From Virgibacillus ihumii (GTDB taxonomy: Bacteria > Bacillota > Bacilli > Bacillales > Amphibacillaceae), in contig NZ_CACVAN010000001.1 of assembly GCF_902726655.1 (NCBI RefSeq), positions 620,001-684,000 on the forward strand: a DNA stretch of 64,000 nucleotides, written 5' to 3'. Below, piece by piece: positions 47,741-56,811 of the stretch (position 1 is its first letter; each line of letters opens with the position of its first letter). The notes beneath the pieces were generated by a model, which saw nothing but the letters and a program-made list of their open reading frames with translations, was not told the origin of the DNA and made no database searches. A program made the translations under genes and the position numbers.

Positions 47741-48448
47741 ATGTCGGAAGAAATCAACATATTCATTGCATTTGGTGCTGGTTTGTTATCTTTTATCTCG
47801 CCGTGTGTGCTGCCTTTATATCCGGCATTTTTGTCCTATATTACCGGAATGAGTGTAAATGAGATTAAAGAAGACAACAAAATGCTTAACCGGAAAAGCA
47901 TGCTGCATACCTTGTTCTTTTTGCTTGGCTTTTCGTGTATTTTTATCGTAATGGGATATACATCCAATGTGTTTTCGGATTTCCTTGACGACTATCAAGA
48001 CATTATCCGGCAAGTCGGTGCGCTTGTCATCGTATTTTTCGGTTTTGTCATTGTGGGTATATTGAACTTTGAATTCCTTATGAAGGATAAAAAAATCACC
48101 TTTAAAAATCGTCCGGCCGGATTTGCCGGCTCGTTTTTGATTGGTTTGGCGTTCTCGCTGGGGTGGACACCGTGTATGGGACCGATTCTCATGGTGGTTC
48201 TATCACTTACCGCTACAAATCCTGATCTGGGAATGGTCATGATGATCAGTTATATTCTTGGTTTTTCCATACCATTTTTCATTCTGTCATTCTTCATTGG
48301 AAAATTGGGGTGGATTAAACGAAACAGTGCGAAGATTGTTAAGGTCGGCGGTTATCTCATGATTTTTATGGGAATTGCACTTTTCTTTAATTGGATGGGC
48401 AAATTAACGGCATTTCTAGCCGGGTGGTTTGGTTTCACAGGCTTTTAA
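47741..48448 (+). CDS. ccdA: Cytochrome c biogenesis thiol transporter CcdA
   Basis: 235 residues from the ATG at 47741, after GGGAGGGG. Six hydrophobic spans are visible, and the two redox cysteines are in SPCVLPLYP (span 1) and GWTPCMGPIL (span 4). CcdA passes electrons from cytoplasmic thioredoxin across the membrane to ResA- and StoA-type proteins, for cytochrome c maturation and spore cortex. ccdC lies downstream, and a thioredoxin-like candidate partner (YneN) is encoded at 54.4 kb. Confidence 0.95.
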   Translation: MSEEINIFIAFGAGLLSFISPCVLPLYPAFLSYITGMSVNEIKEDNKMLNRKSMLHTLFFLLGFSCIFIVMGYTSNVFSDFLDDYQDIIRQVGALVIVFFGFVIVGILNFEFLMKDKKITFKNRPAGFAGSFLIGLAFSLGWTPCMGPILMVVLSLTATNPDLGMVMMISYILGFSIPFFILSFFIGKLGWIKRNSAKIVKVGGYLMIFMGIALFFNWMGKLTAFLAGWFGFTGF

Positions 48449-48516
48449 AAGTAGATTTTTTTTAATCATTATATTACACTTTAATTAGCAGATACCGTTT
48501 AAAAAGGAGCTTCACT

Positions 48517-48948
48517 ATGTACAAACCAAACGATCTTATTTTGCGGACAACAACATCGATTATCGTTTTCATTTTGCTTGGTTTTTCGATTTACTTGTTG
48601 CTGGCCGGGCATAATTCTCCGGGAGGAGGATTTATCGGCGGGTTGATGACAGCATCTGCAATACTGCTTTTATACATATCATACGGATCAAAAGCCATCG
48701 AAAAAATATTGCCGATTAATTACCGTTTGTTAATTCCGATTGGACTGTTAATTGCCCTTGGAACTGGTATAGGGTCATTCTTTTTTAATGTTCCGTTTTT
48801 ATCCCAGACCTTCACTTATGTACAGATTCCGTTTTTTGGAAAAATGGAGCTTGCCACGGCCATGCTGTTTGATGTCGGCGTTTATGTTACAGTGTTGGGT
48901 GTTACACTTACAATCATTTTGTCTATTTCAAGGGATCAAAAATCGTGA
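48517..48948 (+). CDS. Orphan MrpB/MnhB-type Na+/H+ antiporter subunit
   Basis: 143 residues with four hydrophobic spans. It has the MnhB family hallmark LLAGHNSPGGGFIGGLMTASA (about 27-47) and the usual C-terminal span ending LTIILSISRD. MrpB is normally one of seven subunits of the Mrp complex, encoded together. Here no other mrp gene is near; it lies between ccdA and ccdC, where B. subtilis has the response-regulator-like yneI. Ribosome site AAAGGAG. It could supplement an Mrp complex encoded elsewhere or have a separate role. Confidence 0.85.
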   Translation: MYKPNDLILRTTTSIIVFILLGFSIYLLLAGHNSPGGGFIGGLMTASAILLLYISYGSKAIEKILPINYRLLIPIGLLIALGTGIGSFFFNVPFLSQTFTYVQIPFFGKMELATAMLFDVGVYVTVLGVTLTIILSISRDQKS

Positions 48949-49001
48949 AGTAAAGCTGTTGTCCCGGTTACATATGCTGCAGTTGAAAGGGTAGATCAGG
49001 C

Positions 49002-49469
49002 ATGTTTTGGATAATTGCAAGCACAGTGGTTGCTGCGTTTATGGCTGTTACAATGATTTTTGTCCGTTTGAAAGCCGCCAAACAGCCAGCTTCTGTCAAA
49101 AAAATAATATTGCCGCCGCTGTTTATGAGCACAGGTGCATTCATGTTCCTGTTTCCAGTGTTTCAGGTTGAATGGCTGCAAGTGCTTGAGGCATTCAGCG
49201 TAGGGGTGGTTTTTTCCATATTCCTGATTAAAACATCGAAATTTGAAATCAGGAGTAATGATATTTATCTTATTCCGTCCAAATCCTTTGTCTTTATTTT
49301 ATTCGGATTATTGGCTATCAGGGTTATCATAAAACTTGTTATTGGTGGAACGATTTCTCTGGGAGAAACCAGTGGCATGTTCTTTTTACTTGCGTTTGGC
49401 ATGATTCTGTCCTGGCGACTTGCAATGTTATACAAATATAAAAAACTTGAGAAACAGCTTGAGTATTAA
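49002..49469 (+). CDS. ccdC: CcdC (YneJ) family membrane protein
   Basis: 155 residues with five hydrophobic spans and a basic C-terminus (KYKKLEKQLEY). Position and the central LIPSKSFVFILFGLLAIR block fit the CcdC/DUF1453 family. CcdC is linked with cytochrome c biogenesis in B. subtilis by location, although its loss there has little effect. It follows the orphan MrpB gene by 53 bases and converges on yneK. Confidence 0.85.
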   Translation: MFWIIASTVVAAFMAVTMIFVRLKAAKQPASVKKIILPPLFMSTGAFMFLFPVFQVEWLQVLEAFSVGVVFSIFLIKTSKFEIRSNDIYLIPSKSFVFILFGLLAIRVIIKLVIGGTISLGETSGMFFLLAFGMILSWRLAMLYKYKKLEKQLEY

Positions 49470-49500
49470 AAAATGCGTCTTCAACAGACGCATTTTTTAA
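49468..49500. terminator. Bidirectional terminator between ccdC and yneK
   Basis: Perfect 13-base stem AAAAAATGCGTCT / AGACGCATTTTTT (49468-49480, 49486-49498) with loop TCAAC. It overlaps the last bases of yneK. Confidence 0.95.
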
Positions 49501-49925
49501 TACTCGAAAAACCTTTCATACGGCGTGACATCAATATTTTTTTGATCCAATTTTTTCCTTAAAAATTTGTGGTCCCGTTTTGGTGTAGCAAGGATATAAC
49601 CTTCGATAAGAACATCCTGTGTAATAACTTTTCGTTTTTTTTGCAGTGCAACTTCTCCAATTTTACTGGCGATTTTTTGTCTGGCAATATCCCTGAACAG
49701 TTCCGGAACAGGTGTAACCAAATCCTCCAGAAGTTCTTTTTCCGGTTTACGCCACATATGTCTTGTCTTTTCCATGTAAAATTCTTCCCAGTCCATTTTT
49801 GATTTGCCATCCTCTTTTGGCAACTTTTTCAAAAATTTCCGAAACATAAAAAATCCGCCGATTCCCATTAGGGTAATCAGCAAAAAACCCCACATAACTA
49901 TCATGTAATCCCCAATTGCTGACAT
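49497..49925 (-). CDS. yneK: DUF2621 membrane-anchored protein YneK
   Basis: 142 residues. One N-terminal span (about 8-30) is followed by a charged cytoplasmic domain with many Lys and Glu, starting KMDWEEFYMEKTRHMW. It matches the DUF2621 family and its place after ccdC in B. subtilis. Function unknown. The start follows GAGTGATG on the minus strand. Confidence 0.88.
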   Translation of the reverse strand: MSAIGDYMIVMWGFLLITLMGIGGFFMFRKFLKKLPKEDGKSKMDWEEFYMEKTRHMWRKPEKELLEDLVTPVPELFRDIARQKIASKIGEVALQKKRKVITQDVLIEGYILATPKRDHKFLRKKLDQKNIDVTPYERFFEY

Positions 49926-50219
49926 AATTCATCACTCGATTCCTGTAAATTAAACACATGTACTTTTTTAAGGCAAATTATTCCACATGAATCATTTATT
50001 TTTATGTATAATTATAGTAAAATTAAGATTACTTGCTTGTATAAAATAAACGTTTGAATAATTTTGTAGATTTTAGTCATTTTTTTACTATTGCTTAATA
50101 TAATTATAATAGGGCGTCATGATACATACAAGGCTTACATATCATAATTTTTTAAATCAGTTACATGGTTGGATAGTTGGATTGATTCGTAATAAATGCG
50201 GTACCTGGGAGGGAAAGTG
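49926..50219. other. AT-rich region between divergent yneK and the histidine kinase
   Basis: 294 bases without a gene. It must hold both divergent promoters. TATAAT-like segments occur (for example near 50098-50110), but no -35/-10 pair stands out, and I found no convincing Spo0A box here. Confidence 0.4.
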
Positions 50220-51347
50220 ATGGAAAGCAGAAACAGTAATTACGGTAACACGAATACGGAACACTCCAAAATTTCACATTGTTCACAGGTTGAGGAGTTT
50301 TTCCCCGGGTTGGCTTCCCTGCCAAAAACACTGCTTAAATGGATTGATGAAAACAGTAATGACATTGTAACTGTATGCGAAGAGAACGGTAAACTGATTT
50401 TTGTATCCCAGTCTGTGGAACAATTATTAGGGTATAAACCTGATGAATTGCTGGGTTCTGATTGGTATGAATATATTGCTCGTGATGATATGGAGTATTT
50501 GAAGAAAAATATGAACAATTTAGAAGAAGAAAATGGAAAACCATTCAATATTCACATTCGTAACTGGAGTGGTAAATATATTTGGACGGAACATATCATA
50601 TCACGGGTTCAGGATAAGTTCGGGAAACTGTTTTTTGTCTCTATTGTTAAAGATATTACGGATAAAAAAGAAGCCGAAGAAATGATGGTCCGTTCGGAAA
50701 AGATGTCTGTCGCTGGGCAGCTTGCTGCCGGAATAGCACATGAAATCCGTAATCCGCTGACATCTTTGAAAGGTTTTTTACAGTTGATTCAAGCTGGTGT
50801 GAACCGGAAAGAGGAATACTATAAAATAATGATTGATGAAATTGAGAAAATGGAAACCATAACATCGGAACTACTGTTTATATCGAAGCCGCTTACGGAT
50901 AATAAGCGTGTTGAATCAGTAGTAAGTATGGTGGAAGATGTGATTACATTGCTTAAGCCGCAAGCCGGATTAAAAAATATTGAAGTTGCATGCAGCATCC
51001 CCGATGATTATTCCGTTTTTTGTGATCGGTCCCAGATTAAACAGGTATTGATTAACCTCGTTAAAAATGCGATTGAGGCAATGGAGGAACCAGGAAAAAT
51101 TCATATTCATGCTGCAGTTCAAGATGAGCAATTAGCGGTGGAGGTAATTGACCAGGGAGTTGGAGTACCGGAAGAATTAATACATAAACTTGGCGAACCG
51201 TTTTTCACGACGAAACAAAATGGAACAGGTCTTGGTATCATGATTATTCGACAAATCCTGGAAAAACATGATGGAGAATTGGAGATACAGCAGAATGAGT
51301 CAAAGGGAAGCACCTTTCGAATTAAACTGCCTTCCATGGAACTATAA
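50220..51347 (+). CDS. PAS-domain sensor histidine kinase
   Basis: 375 residues from the ATG at 50220 behind GGGAGGG. It has no membrane span. A PAS domain (about 45-150; GKLIFVSQSVEQLLGYKPDELLG) precedes HisKA with the phosphorylated H174 in AAGIAHEIRNPLTSLKGF, and a HATPase domain with N box NLVKNAIEAME, G1 DQGVGV and G2 GTGLG. The GF-LQL-x sequence after the H box is typical of sporulation phosphorelay kinases (KinA-E type). No response regulator is adjacent, which also fits a phosphorelay kinase. Its signal is unknown. Confidence 0.9.
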   Translation: MESRNSNYGNTNTEHSKISHCSQVEEFFPGLASLPKTLLKWIDENSNDIVTVCEENGKLIFVSQSVEQLLGYKPDELLGSDWYEYIARDDMEYLKKNMNNLEEENGKPFNIHIRNWSGKYIWTEHIISRVQDKFGKLFFVSIVKDITDKKEAEEMMVRSEKMSVAGQLAAGIAHEIRNPLTSLKGFLQLIQAGVNRKEEYYKIMIDEIEKMETITSELLFISKPLTDNKRVESVVSMVEDVITLLKPQAGLKNIEVACSIPDDYSVFCDRSQIKQVLINLVKNAIEAMEEPGKIHIHAAVQDEQLAVEVIDQGVGVPEELIHKLGEPFFTTKQNGTGLGIMIIRQILEKHDGELEIQQNESKGSTFRIKLPSMEL

Positions 51348-51496
51348 ATAAATTGCTTATCTATAATTAACATTGCAGGAAATCTATAAAATGTATAATT
51401 ATAATTTATCAGTCTATATAACTATTTAATATAGGCTGAACCGTAATATTCATTTGTCTTCTATACTATTTTCATATAAAATGTACTGGTAGAACG

Positions 51497-51505
51497 TTTG
51501 TCGAA
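51497..51505 (+). promoter_or_regulatory. Candidate Spo0A box upstream of aconitase
   Basis: TTTGTCGAA is an exact match to the 0A box TTTGTCRAA, 47 bases before the acnA start codon. A nine-base match can occur by chance, so this is tentative. It would fit control of the citric acid cycle at the onset of sporulation. Confidence 0.4.
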
Positions 51506-51551
51506 ATATTAGTTATTTACGGCATTCAGTAAGAGAGGAGTTTCATTTTAT

Positions 51552-54248
51552 ATGGGTATTGATGCGAAAAAGCAGTTTGAATTGAATGGTAAAACGTATA
51601 ACTATTATGAATTGCAAGCTCTTGAAAATGCTGGACTTGGAAAAGTCTCCCGCTTACCATTCTCCATTCGTGTTCTTTTGGAATCACTTGTCCGTCAGCG
51701 TGATGGTCATGTAATTAAGGATGAACATATTGAAGGGTTATCCCAATGGGGAACAGATAGTGGCGGAAACGTGGATGTGCCTTTCAAACCATCCCGAATC
51801 ATTTTACAGGATTTTACCGGTGTACCTGCAGTAGTAGATCTTGCTTCATTACGGAAAGCAATGGTTGATATGGGTGGCGAACCCGATAAAATCAATCCTG
51901 AAGTGCCTGTTGACCTGGTTATTGACCACTCCGTACAGGTTGATGAATATGGTACGCCAAATGCATTAAAAGCAAATATGGAACTTGAGTTTGAACGGAA
52001 TGCTGAACGGTATGAGTTTCTTCACTGGGCTCAAAAAGCATTTGAAAACTATCGTGCCGTTCCACCGGCAACCGGTATTGTACACCAGGTAAACTTGGAG
52101 TACATTGCCAATGTTGTTCATGGTTTGGAAAATGAAGATGGAACATATGATGCATTCCCTGATACATTATTCGGTACAGACTCCCATACGACCATGATCA
52201 ATGGTTTGGGCGTACTTGGCTGGGGTGTAGGCGGTATTGAAGCTGAAGCCGGTATGCTTGGTCAGCCTTCTTATTTCCCAGCGCCGGAAGTTATCGGTGT
52301 TAAGTTCACTGGAAGTTTTCCACAAGGCACTACAGCAACAGACCTGGCGCTGAAAGTTACCCAGGTTTTACGTGAGAAAAAAGTAGTTGGCAAGTTTGTG
52401 GAGTATTTCGGTCCTGGACTGAAGGATATGCCGCTTGCTGACCGTGCAACGATTTCCAACATGGCGCCTGAATATGGTGCAACGTGCGGTTTCTTCCCGG
52501 TTGATGATGAATCACTGAACTATCTTAGTCTGACCGGACGCAGCGACGAACAAATTGAATTAGTAGAAAAGTATTGTAAAGCTAACAATCTATGGTATTC
52601 ACCTGATCAGCCAGATCCTGAATACACAGATCTTGTTGAGATTAATTTATCCGAACTGGAACCAAACCTGTCTGGTCCGAAACGTCCACAGGATTTGATT
52701 GCTTTATCAAACATGAAAGAAGAGTTCAATAAAGCTGTTACGGCACCATCTGGTAACCAGGGACTTGGACTTGATAAATCAGAGTTTGATAAAGAGGCAG
52801 TTGTTGAGCATCCAAACGGTGACAAATCGGTTATGAAAACAGGTGCGATTGCGATTGCAGCAATTACATCATGTACGAATACATCAAACCCGTATGTAAT
52901 GCTTGGAGCTGGCTTGCTTGCTAAAAATGCAGTCGAAAAAGGTCTGCAAGTACCGGGATATGTCAAAACTTCATTGGCACCGGGTTCGAAAGTTGTTACA
53001 CGATATCTCGAAGATTCTGGTCTGATGGATTATCTCGATAATCTTGGCTTTAATCTTGTCGGATATGGCTGTACAACATGTATCGGTAACTCCGGTCCAT
53101 TGCGTGAGGAAATTGAGAAAGCTATTTCCAAAGAGGATTTGACTGTATCATCTGTTCTTTCAGGTAACCGTAACTTTGAAGGACGTATTCACCCGCTTGT
53201 TAAGGCAAACTATCTTGCTTCACCTCCATTGGTAGTTGCATACGCACTGGCAGGTAATGTGGATGTCAATTTAACAACTGATGCATTAGGTTATGATGCA
53301 GATGGTGAACCTGTTTACCTGAACGATATCTGGCCTTCAATGGCTGAAATTAAAGAAGCAGTTCAGAGCACTGTTAATCCTGATATCTTCAGGAAAGAAT
53401 ACAAGAGTGTATTCGACTCCAATGAAAAATGGAATGAAATCCAAACAACGGATGAGCCGTTATTTGAATGGGACAGTGAATCAACGTATATTCAAAACCC
53501 TCCATTTTTCGAAGGGCTGTCAAAAGAAGCCGGTAAAGTCAATCCGTTGAATGATTTGCGTGTCGTTGGTAAGTTTGGGGATTCCGTAACAACGGACCAT
53601 ATTTCACCAGCAGGCGCGATTGCTAAGGATATGCCGGCAGGACAGTATTTGCAGGAAAAAGGTGTGTCACCAAGAAACTTTAACTCGTATGGTTCCCGTC
53701 GCGGAAATCACGAGGTAATGATGCGTGGTACATTTGCTAATATCCGTATCCGTAACTTGTTAGCACAAGGTAAAGAAGGCGGCTATACAACGTATTGGCC
53801 AACTGAAGAAGTAATGCCAATTTATGATGCTGCTATGAAATATCAGGAAGATGGCACTGGCCTTATGGTAATCGGTGGTAAAGATTACGGTATGGGCTCC
53901 TCCCGTGACTGGGCGGCAAAAGGCACCATCCTGCTTGGAATTAAGACAGTTATCGCCGAAAGCTTTGAACGTATTCATCGCTCAAATCTGGTTATGATGG
54001 GTGTTCTTCCATTGCAGTTCGAAGATGGAGACAGCGCTGATAAGCTTGGCTTAACTGGAAAAGAATCATTTGATGTGGAAATCGATGAAAATGTTAAGCC
54101 GCATGACCGTGTCAAAGTTACGGCTGTTGATGAAGACGGTAAGAAGACCGAATTTCATGTTATTGCTCGTTTTGACAGTGATGTTGAAATTGATTACTAT
54201 CGTCATGGCGGTATTCTACAGATGGTATTGCGTAACAAATTGCAATAA
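51552..54248 (+). CDS. acnA: Aconitate hydratase
   Basis: 898 residues behind GAGAGGAG. It is an AcnA/IRP-type aconitase (CitB of B. subtilis). Cluster ligands are the cysteine in [10 protein letters not shown] and the pair in [10 protein letters not shown], and the swivel-domain motif [10 protein letters not shown] is present. It interconverts citrate and isocitrate. In B. subtilis the apo-form also binds RNA, as do animal IRPs. It is monocistronic, with a strong terminator, and yneN has its own start region. Confidence 0.97.
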   Translation: MGIDAKKQFELNGKTYNYYELQALENAGLGKVSRLPFSIRVLLESLVRQRDGHVIKDEHIEGLSQWGTDSGGNVDVPFKPSRIILQDFTGVPAVVDLASLRKAMVDMGGEPDKINPEVPVDLVIDHSVQVDEYGTPNALKANMELEFERNAERYEFLHWAQKAFENYRAVPPATGIVHQVNLEYIANVVHGLENEDGTYDAFPDTLFGTDSHTTMINGLGVLGWGVGGIEAEAGMLGQPSYFPAPEVIGVKFTGSFPQGTTATDLALKVTQVLREKKVVGKFVEYFGPGLKDMPLADRATISNMAPEYGATCGFFPVDDESLNYLSLTGRSDEQIELVEKYCKANNLWYSPDQPDPEYTDLVEINLSELEPNLSGPKRPQDLIALSNMKEEFNKAVTAPSGNQGLGLDKSEFDKEAVVEHPNGDKSVMKTGAIAIAAITSCTNTSNPYVMLGAGLLAKNAVEKGLQVPGYVKTSLAPGSKVVTRYLEDSGLMDYLDNLGFNLVGYGCTTCIGNSGPLREEIEKAISKEDLTVSSVLSGNRNFEGRIHPLVKANYLASPPLVVAYALAGNVDVNLTTDALGYDADGEPVYLNDIWPSMAEIKEAVQSTVNPDIFRKEYKSVFDSNEKWNEIQTTDEPLFEWDSESTYIQNPPFFEGLSKEAGKVNPLNDLRVVGKFGDSVTTDHISPAGAIAKDMPAGQYLQEKGVSPRNFNSYGSRRGNHEVMMRGTFANIRIRNLLAQGKEGGYTTYWPTEEVMPIYDAAMKYQEDGTGLMVIGGKDYGMGSSRDWAAKGTILLGIKTVIAESFERIHRSNLVMMGVLPLQFEDGDSADKLGLTGKESFDVEIDENVKPHDRVKVTAVDEDGKKTEFHVIARFDSDVEIDYYRHGGILQMVLRNKLQ

Positions 54249-54261
54249 GAATTTTATTATA

Positions 54262-54298
54262 AACCAGTACACCATTGAAAGGGTGTGCTGGTTTTTTG
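54262..54298 (+). terminator. Terminator after acnA
   Basis: 12-base stem AACCAGTACACC / GGTGTGCTGGTT with one mismatch (54262-54273, 54282-54293), followed by TTTTG. Confidence 0.92.
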
Positions 54299-54394
54299 AC
54301 GTATTTATGAATAATAATCCTGAATGCTTTACATATAGATAAAATAGACATACCATACATAATAGTTATTGAATGTTAGGAGGGGAATGATGTC

Positions 54395-54964
54395 ATGAAG
54401 AAACGAAATATATTCGGTCTGGTCATTTTGCTCGCGTTGGCTGGCTTTATGGTTGCTGGTTTTATGAATGAAAAGAACGATAAGACAAGCAGTTCAAGCG
54501 ACTCCGATGGTGCCGGCATCGTTGCCCCTAATCAAAATGGTATTGAAGTCGGAGAGACTGCGCCGGATTTTTCACTTCAGACATTGTCCGGCGATACATT
54601 CCGCTTAACGGATTTACGCGGAAAACCTGTTTTTTTAAATTTCTGGGCTTCATGGTGCGGGCCTTGTAAAAAAGAGATGCCGGATATGCAAAAGTTCTAT
54701 GACAAATATAAGGGAAAAGTTGAAGTTATCGCGGTTAACCTGACTGGTAGTGAGATCGGTGTGGGTAAAGTACGTAAATATATTGATCAATACGGGTACA
54801 CATATCCGGTTCCACTGGATAAGAATTCAGAAGTGCAGGGTATGTACGATGTTACCGTAGTTCCTACAACGTATTTGATTGGACGAGATGGAAATGTTAT
54901 AGAACAAAAACGCGGTCCAATGACATATGAAGAAATGGTAAAAATGCTGCAAAAGACTAAATAA
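54395..54964 (+). CDS. yneN: Membrane-anchored thioredoxin-like protein (YneN)
   Basis: 189 residues. An uncleaved N-terminal anchor (about 5-25) is followed by a Ser/Asp-rich linker and a TlpA/ResA-type thioredoxin domain from about residue 52. The active site is WASWCGPCKK and the cis-proline loop is VVPTTYL. It sits after acnA as does yneN in B. subtilis. The CGPC motif differs from the CEPC of ResA, which argues against it being ResA. It is expected to act outside the membrane and could be recharged by CcdA (47.7 kb). Confidence 0.88.
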   Translation: MKKRNIFGLVILLALAGFMVAGFMNEKNDKTSSSSDSDGAGIVAPNQNGIEVGETAPDFSLQTLSGDTFRLTDLRGKPVFLNFWASWCGPCKKEMPDMQKFYDKYKGKVEVIAVNLTGSEIGVGKVRKYIDQYGYTYPVPLDKNSEVQGMYDVTVVPTTYLIGRDGNVIEQKRGPMTYEEMVKMLQKTK

Positions 54965-54998
54965 ATTATATAATTGGCTGGAAATGGTAATACTAATC

Positions 54999-55078
54999 TT
55001 AGAAAACTTGGCTTATGTCAATCCTGACGAAAGCTTTAGTTACACTTATGCAGTAAGAAAGTATTTTAACTTTTTAAA
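54999..55078 (-). repeat. Dispersed hairpin repeat, copy D (inverted)
   Basis: On the minus strand it reads like copy A: a hairpin arm ending TTTCTTA, CTGCATAAGTGTAACTAA, a stem GCTTTCGTCA / TGACATAAGC, and the right end CCAAGTTTTCTAA. The central stem keeps eight Watson-Crick pairs and one wobble while its bases differ from copy A. It ends a few bases before the ribosome site of the next small gene. Confidence 0.72.
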
Positions 55079-55101
55079 CTGCCAAAAAGGAGTGGATTAC
55101 T

Positions 55102-55245
55102 ATTTCCTTAAAGAAACGTTATACATTCGATGAGCTTGTACAGGAAAACAGGAAACAGATTTTAAAAGACCGTGCACAAATCGAAGCAATTGAAGATTCT
55201 TTTGAAAGAAAACATCAATTGTCTGATAAAAAATCTGCAGAATAA
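55102..55245 (+). CDS. FbpB-like small basic protein with a non-standard start
   Basis: 47 codons starting at an ATT, then SLKKRYTFDELVQENRKQIL and a charged helix ending DKKSAE. Composition and the FDELVQENRKQIL..D.AQIEAIE pattern match the Fur-regulated basic protein B family (FbpB). AAAAAGGAG lies 10 bases upstream. The frame contains no ATG, GTG, TTG or CTG between the preceding in-frame stop and the conserved region, so ATT at 55102 (or 55096) is the only option short of an assembly error. A terminator follows directly, which supports a real short gene. FbpB proteins are thought to assist small RNA action in iron sparing. Confidence 0.6.
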   Translation: MSLKKRYTFDELVQENRKQILKDRAQIEAIEDSFERKHQLSDKKSAE

Positions 55246-55247
55246 AG

Positions 55248-55282
55248 TGCTTGTCCAATAATGGACAGGCATTTTATTTTGG
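55248..55282 (+). terminator. Terminator after the FbpB-like gene
   Basis: Perfect 9-base stem TGCTTGTCC / GGACAGGCA (55248-55256, 55263-55271) followed by TTTTATTTTG. Confidence 0.9.
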
Positions 55283-55406
55283 CAAAAAACATTGTACGAT
55301 ATCAACGTATTCGGTGTGTTGATGCAATGCAGTAATTTTACATACATAATATTGGTATTCCGGTAAAAAATAATGGACGAAATTCAATTGATAAAGGAGA
55401 TGTATT

Positions 55407-55625
55407 ATGCCGGACAAGTATGAACCAAAACCTGATGATCGCAGTGATAATGCTGAAAAAATCGAAAATATGATTCATGATACGCTCGAAAATATGGACG
55501 AAGCTGAGGAAACAATGGAATTTTCATCCGGACAGGAAAAAGAACAAATTAAAGCAAAGAACAAACGCCGGCAGGAATCAGTAAAAGGGATGCGGCAGGA
55601 AATGAAGGATGAAGCGGATCAGTAA
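55407..55625 (+). CDS. tlp: Small acid-soluble spore protein Tlp
   Basis: 72 residues behind AAAGGAGAT. The sequence KPDDRSDNAEKIENMIHDTLENM..EEAEETMEFSSG is the characteristic Tlp (thioredoxin-like) SASP pattern of B. subtilis, where it is made in the forespore under sigma-G. It is highly charged, without cysteines despite the historical name. sspN, which precedes tlp in B. subtilis, is not seen here. Confidence 0.95.
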   Translation: MPDKYEPKPDDRSDNAEKIENMIHDTLENMDEAEETMEFSSGQEKEQIKAKNKRRQESVKGMRQEMKDEADQ

Positions 55626-55633
55626 ACATGGGG

Positions 55634-55666
55634 CCCCGGACCTGAGAAATGGTTTGGGGTTTTTGT
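55634..55666 (+). terminator. Terminator after tlp
   Basis: 9-base stem CCCCGGACC / GGTTTGGGG (55634-55642, 55651-55659) with one G-T pair, followed by TTTTTG. Confidence 0.88.
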
Positions 55667-55744
55667 ATGGAGCAAAGTGTCTTCGTTCCCTTTCTTTTTG
55701 TGATAAACTTGGGATTGGAACAATAGTGCAAGGAGGAAGTGGGA

Positions 55745-56170
55745 TTGAAAAAGATACAGACACCAATTGAAGTACGTTATCAGGAAACAGATCAAATGGG
55801 CGTAGTGTATCACGCTAATTATCTGGTCTGGTTTGAAATTGGCCGCACTAAATTTATTGAAAGTATTGGTCTTCGGTATGCGGATATGGAAAAGCAGAAT
55901 GTTGTGGCGCCGGTAGTTGATGCTAATATTACCTTTAAACAGCCGGTACGTTATGGTGAGGATGCTTTCGTTGAGACATGGATTGAGGAATATGATGGGC
56001 TCAGGACAGTTTACGGCTACAACATCGTTAATGAAAAAGACGACATTTGTGTGAGTGGTACAACCAAACATGTTATAGTTAAAAAAGATACCTTTCGCCC
56101 GCTCTCCTTAAGAAGATCATTCCCGGACTGGCATAATGCATATACCAATGCTTTAGATGAGGAATTGTAA
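55745..56170 (+). CDS. yneP: Acyl-CoA thioesterase, 4HBT family (YneP)
   Basis: 141 residues from the TTG at 55745, 8 bases after AGGAGG. A GTG at 55739 is too close to the site. It is a hot-dog fold thioesterase of the YbgC/4-hydroxybenzoyl-CoA type: RYQETDQMGVVYHANYLVWFE (about 10-30) contains the catalytic aspartate. It probably hydrolyses short acyl-CoA or acyl-ACP esters. It overlaps yneQ by one base. Confidence 0.9.
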   Translation: MKKIQTPIEVRYQETDQMGVVYHANYLVWFEIGRTKFIESIGLRYADMEKQNVVAPVVDANITFKQPVRYGEDAFVETWIEEYDGLRTVYGYNIVNEKDDICVSGTTKHVIVKKDTFRPLSLRRSFPDWHNAYTNALDEEL

Positions 56171-56469
56171 TGGCCTTTGGAATTGACAGGAATGAATTAA
56201 AGAAGTGGAAAAAGGACGTCAGCAGTGGTGAAATAGCTTTTTTGACCCATTATTGGATGGATGAGCGTTTTCCCGGGTGTTATTCCGTAACCAAGGTTGG
56301 TTGTATCGATATCGAAAAGCTTATCAAATGGGGCGTGACCCATAATTTACAGCCCCAATGGATTCACAGAGATCCTAATTATCCGCACTTTGATCTTTTT
56401 GGAGACAGGCAAAAGCGCATTCTGATTGACGAAGGTATGTGGCATCAGATCGAAAAATTTAATTTATAA
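56170..56469 (+). CDS. yneQ: YneQ-like conserved protein
   Basis: 99 residues, start overlapping the yneP stop (TAATG), so the two are translationally coupled. It is tryptophan- and aspartate-rich with FLTHYWMDERFPGC and QPQWIHRDPNYPHFDLFGD, typical of the YneQ family in bacilli. Function unknown. It converges on yneR with a shared terminator. Confidence 0.87.
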   Translation: MAFGIDRNELKKWKKDVSSGEIAFLTHYWMDERFPGCYSVTKVGCIDIEKLIKWGVTHNLQPQWIHRDPNYPHFDLFGDRQKRILIDEGMWHQIEKFNL

Positions 56470-56470
56470 A

Positions 56471-56509
56471 AAATCATGAAGCGACAGTTTTTGGCGCTTC
56501 ATGATTTAT
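56471..56509. terminator. Bidirectional terminator between yneQ and yneR
   Basis: Perfect 13-base stem AAATCATGAAGCG / CGCTTCATGATTT (56471-56483, 56495-56507). The right arm contains the yneR stop codon. Confidence 0.93.
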
Positions 56510-56786
56510 ATTTAAATTCCGGTTCATCTAATTTATTATTCATTTGGACTGCCAAATTATTTTCGTCAAAATACCAGGCATCTTTTTCCTCAATATAAAA
56601 CGTGATTCCTAGGGCTTCATGTGAGGCATGAATTGTAGATGGTTCATCAAAGCCAACCCCAAGTGAAAAGCCAGGAACAATGCCCCCGAAACCATATCGG
56701 ACAAAAAATCGTACATTAGCAGATTCTTCAATTTCCAATTCTTTTTTATACCATTTTGCTGCGTTTTCGGATATGTGCAAGTTCAA
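56499..56786 (-). CDS. yneR: HesB/IscA-like protein YneR
   Basis: 95 residues from a TTG ending at 56786, which follows GGAGGTGA at the right distance. A longer frame to 56846 would overlap yidD and lacks a site. It shows the HesB-like fold pattern ISENAAKWYKKELEIEESANVRFFVRYGF. The three cysteines of true IscA scaffolds are not present, so iron-sulfur assembly is doubtful. It matches YneR of B. subtilis; function unknown. Confidence 0.87.
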   Translation of the reverse strand: MNLHISENAAKWYKKELEIEESANVRFFVRYGFGGIVPGFSLGVGFDEPSTIHASHEALGITFYIEEKDAWYFDENNLAVQMNNKLDEPEFKYKS

Positions 56787-56811
56787 GCAATCACCTCCGC
56801 TGGAATCTGTT

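Noticed and set aside
55619..56071. Minus-strand frame of 150 codons across tlp terminator and yneP
   Set aside because: It runs through a terminator and opposite a well-recognised thioesterase, and has no ribosome site.
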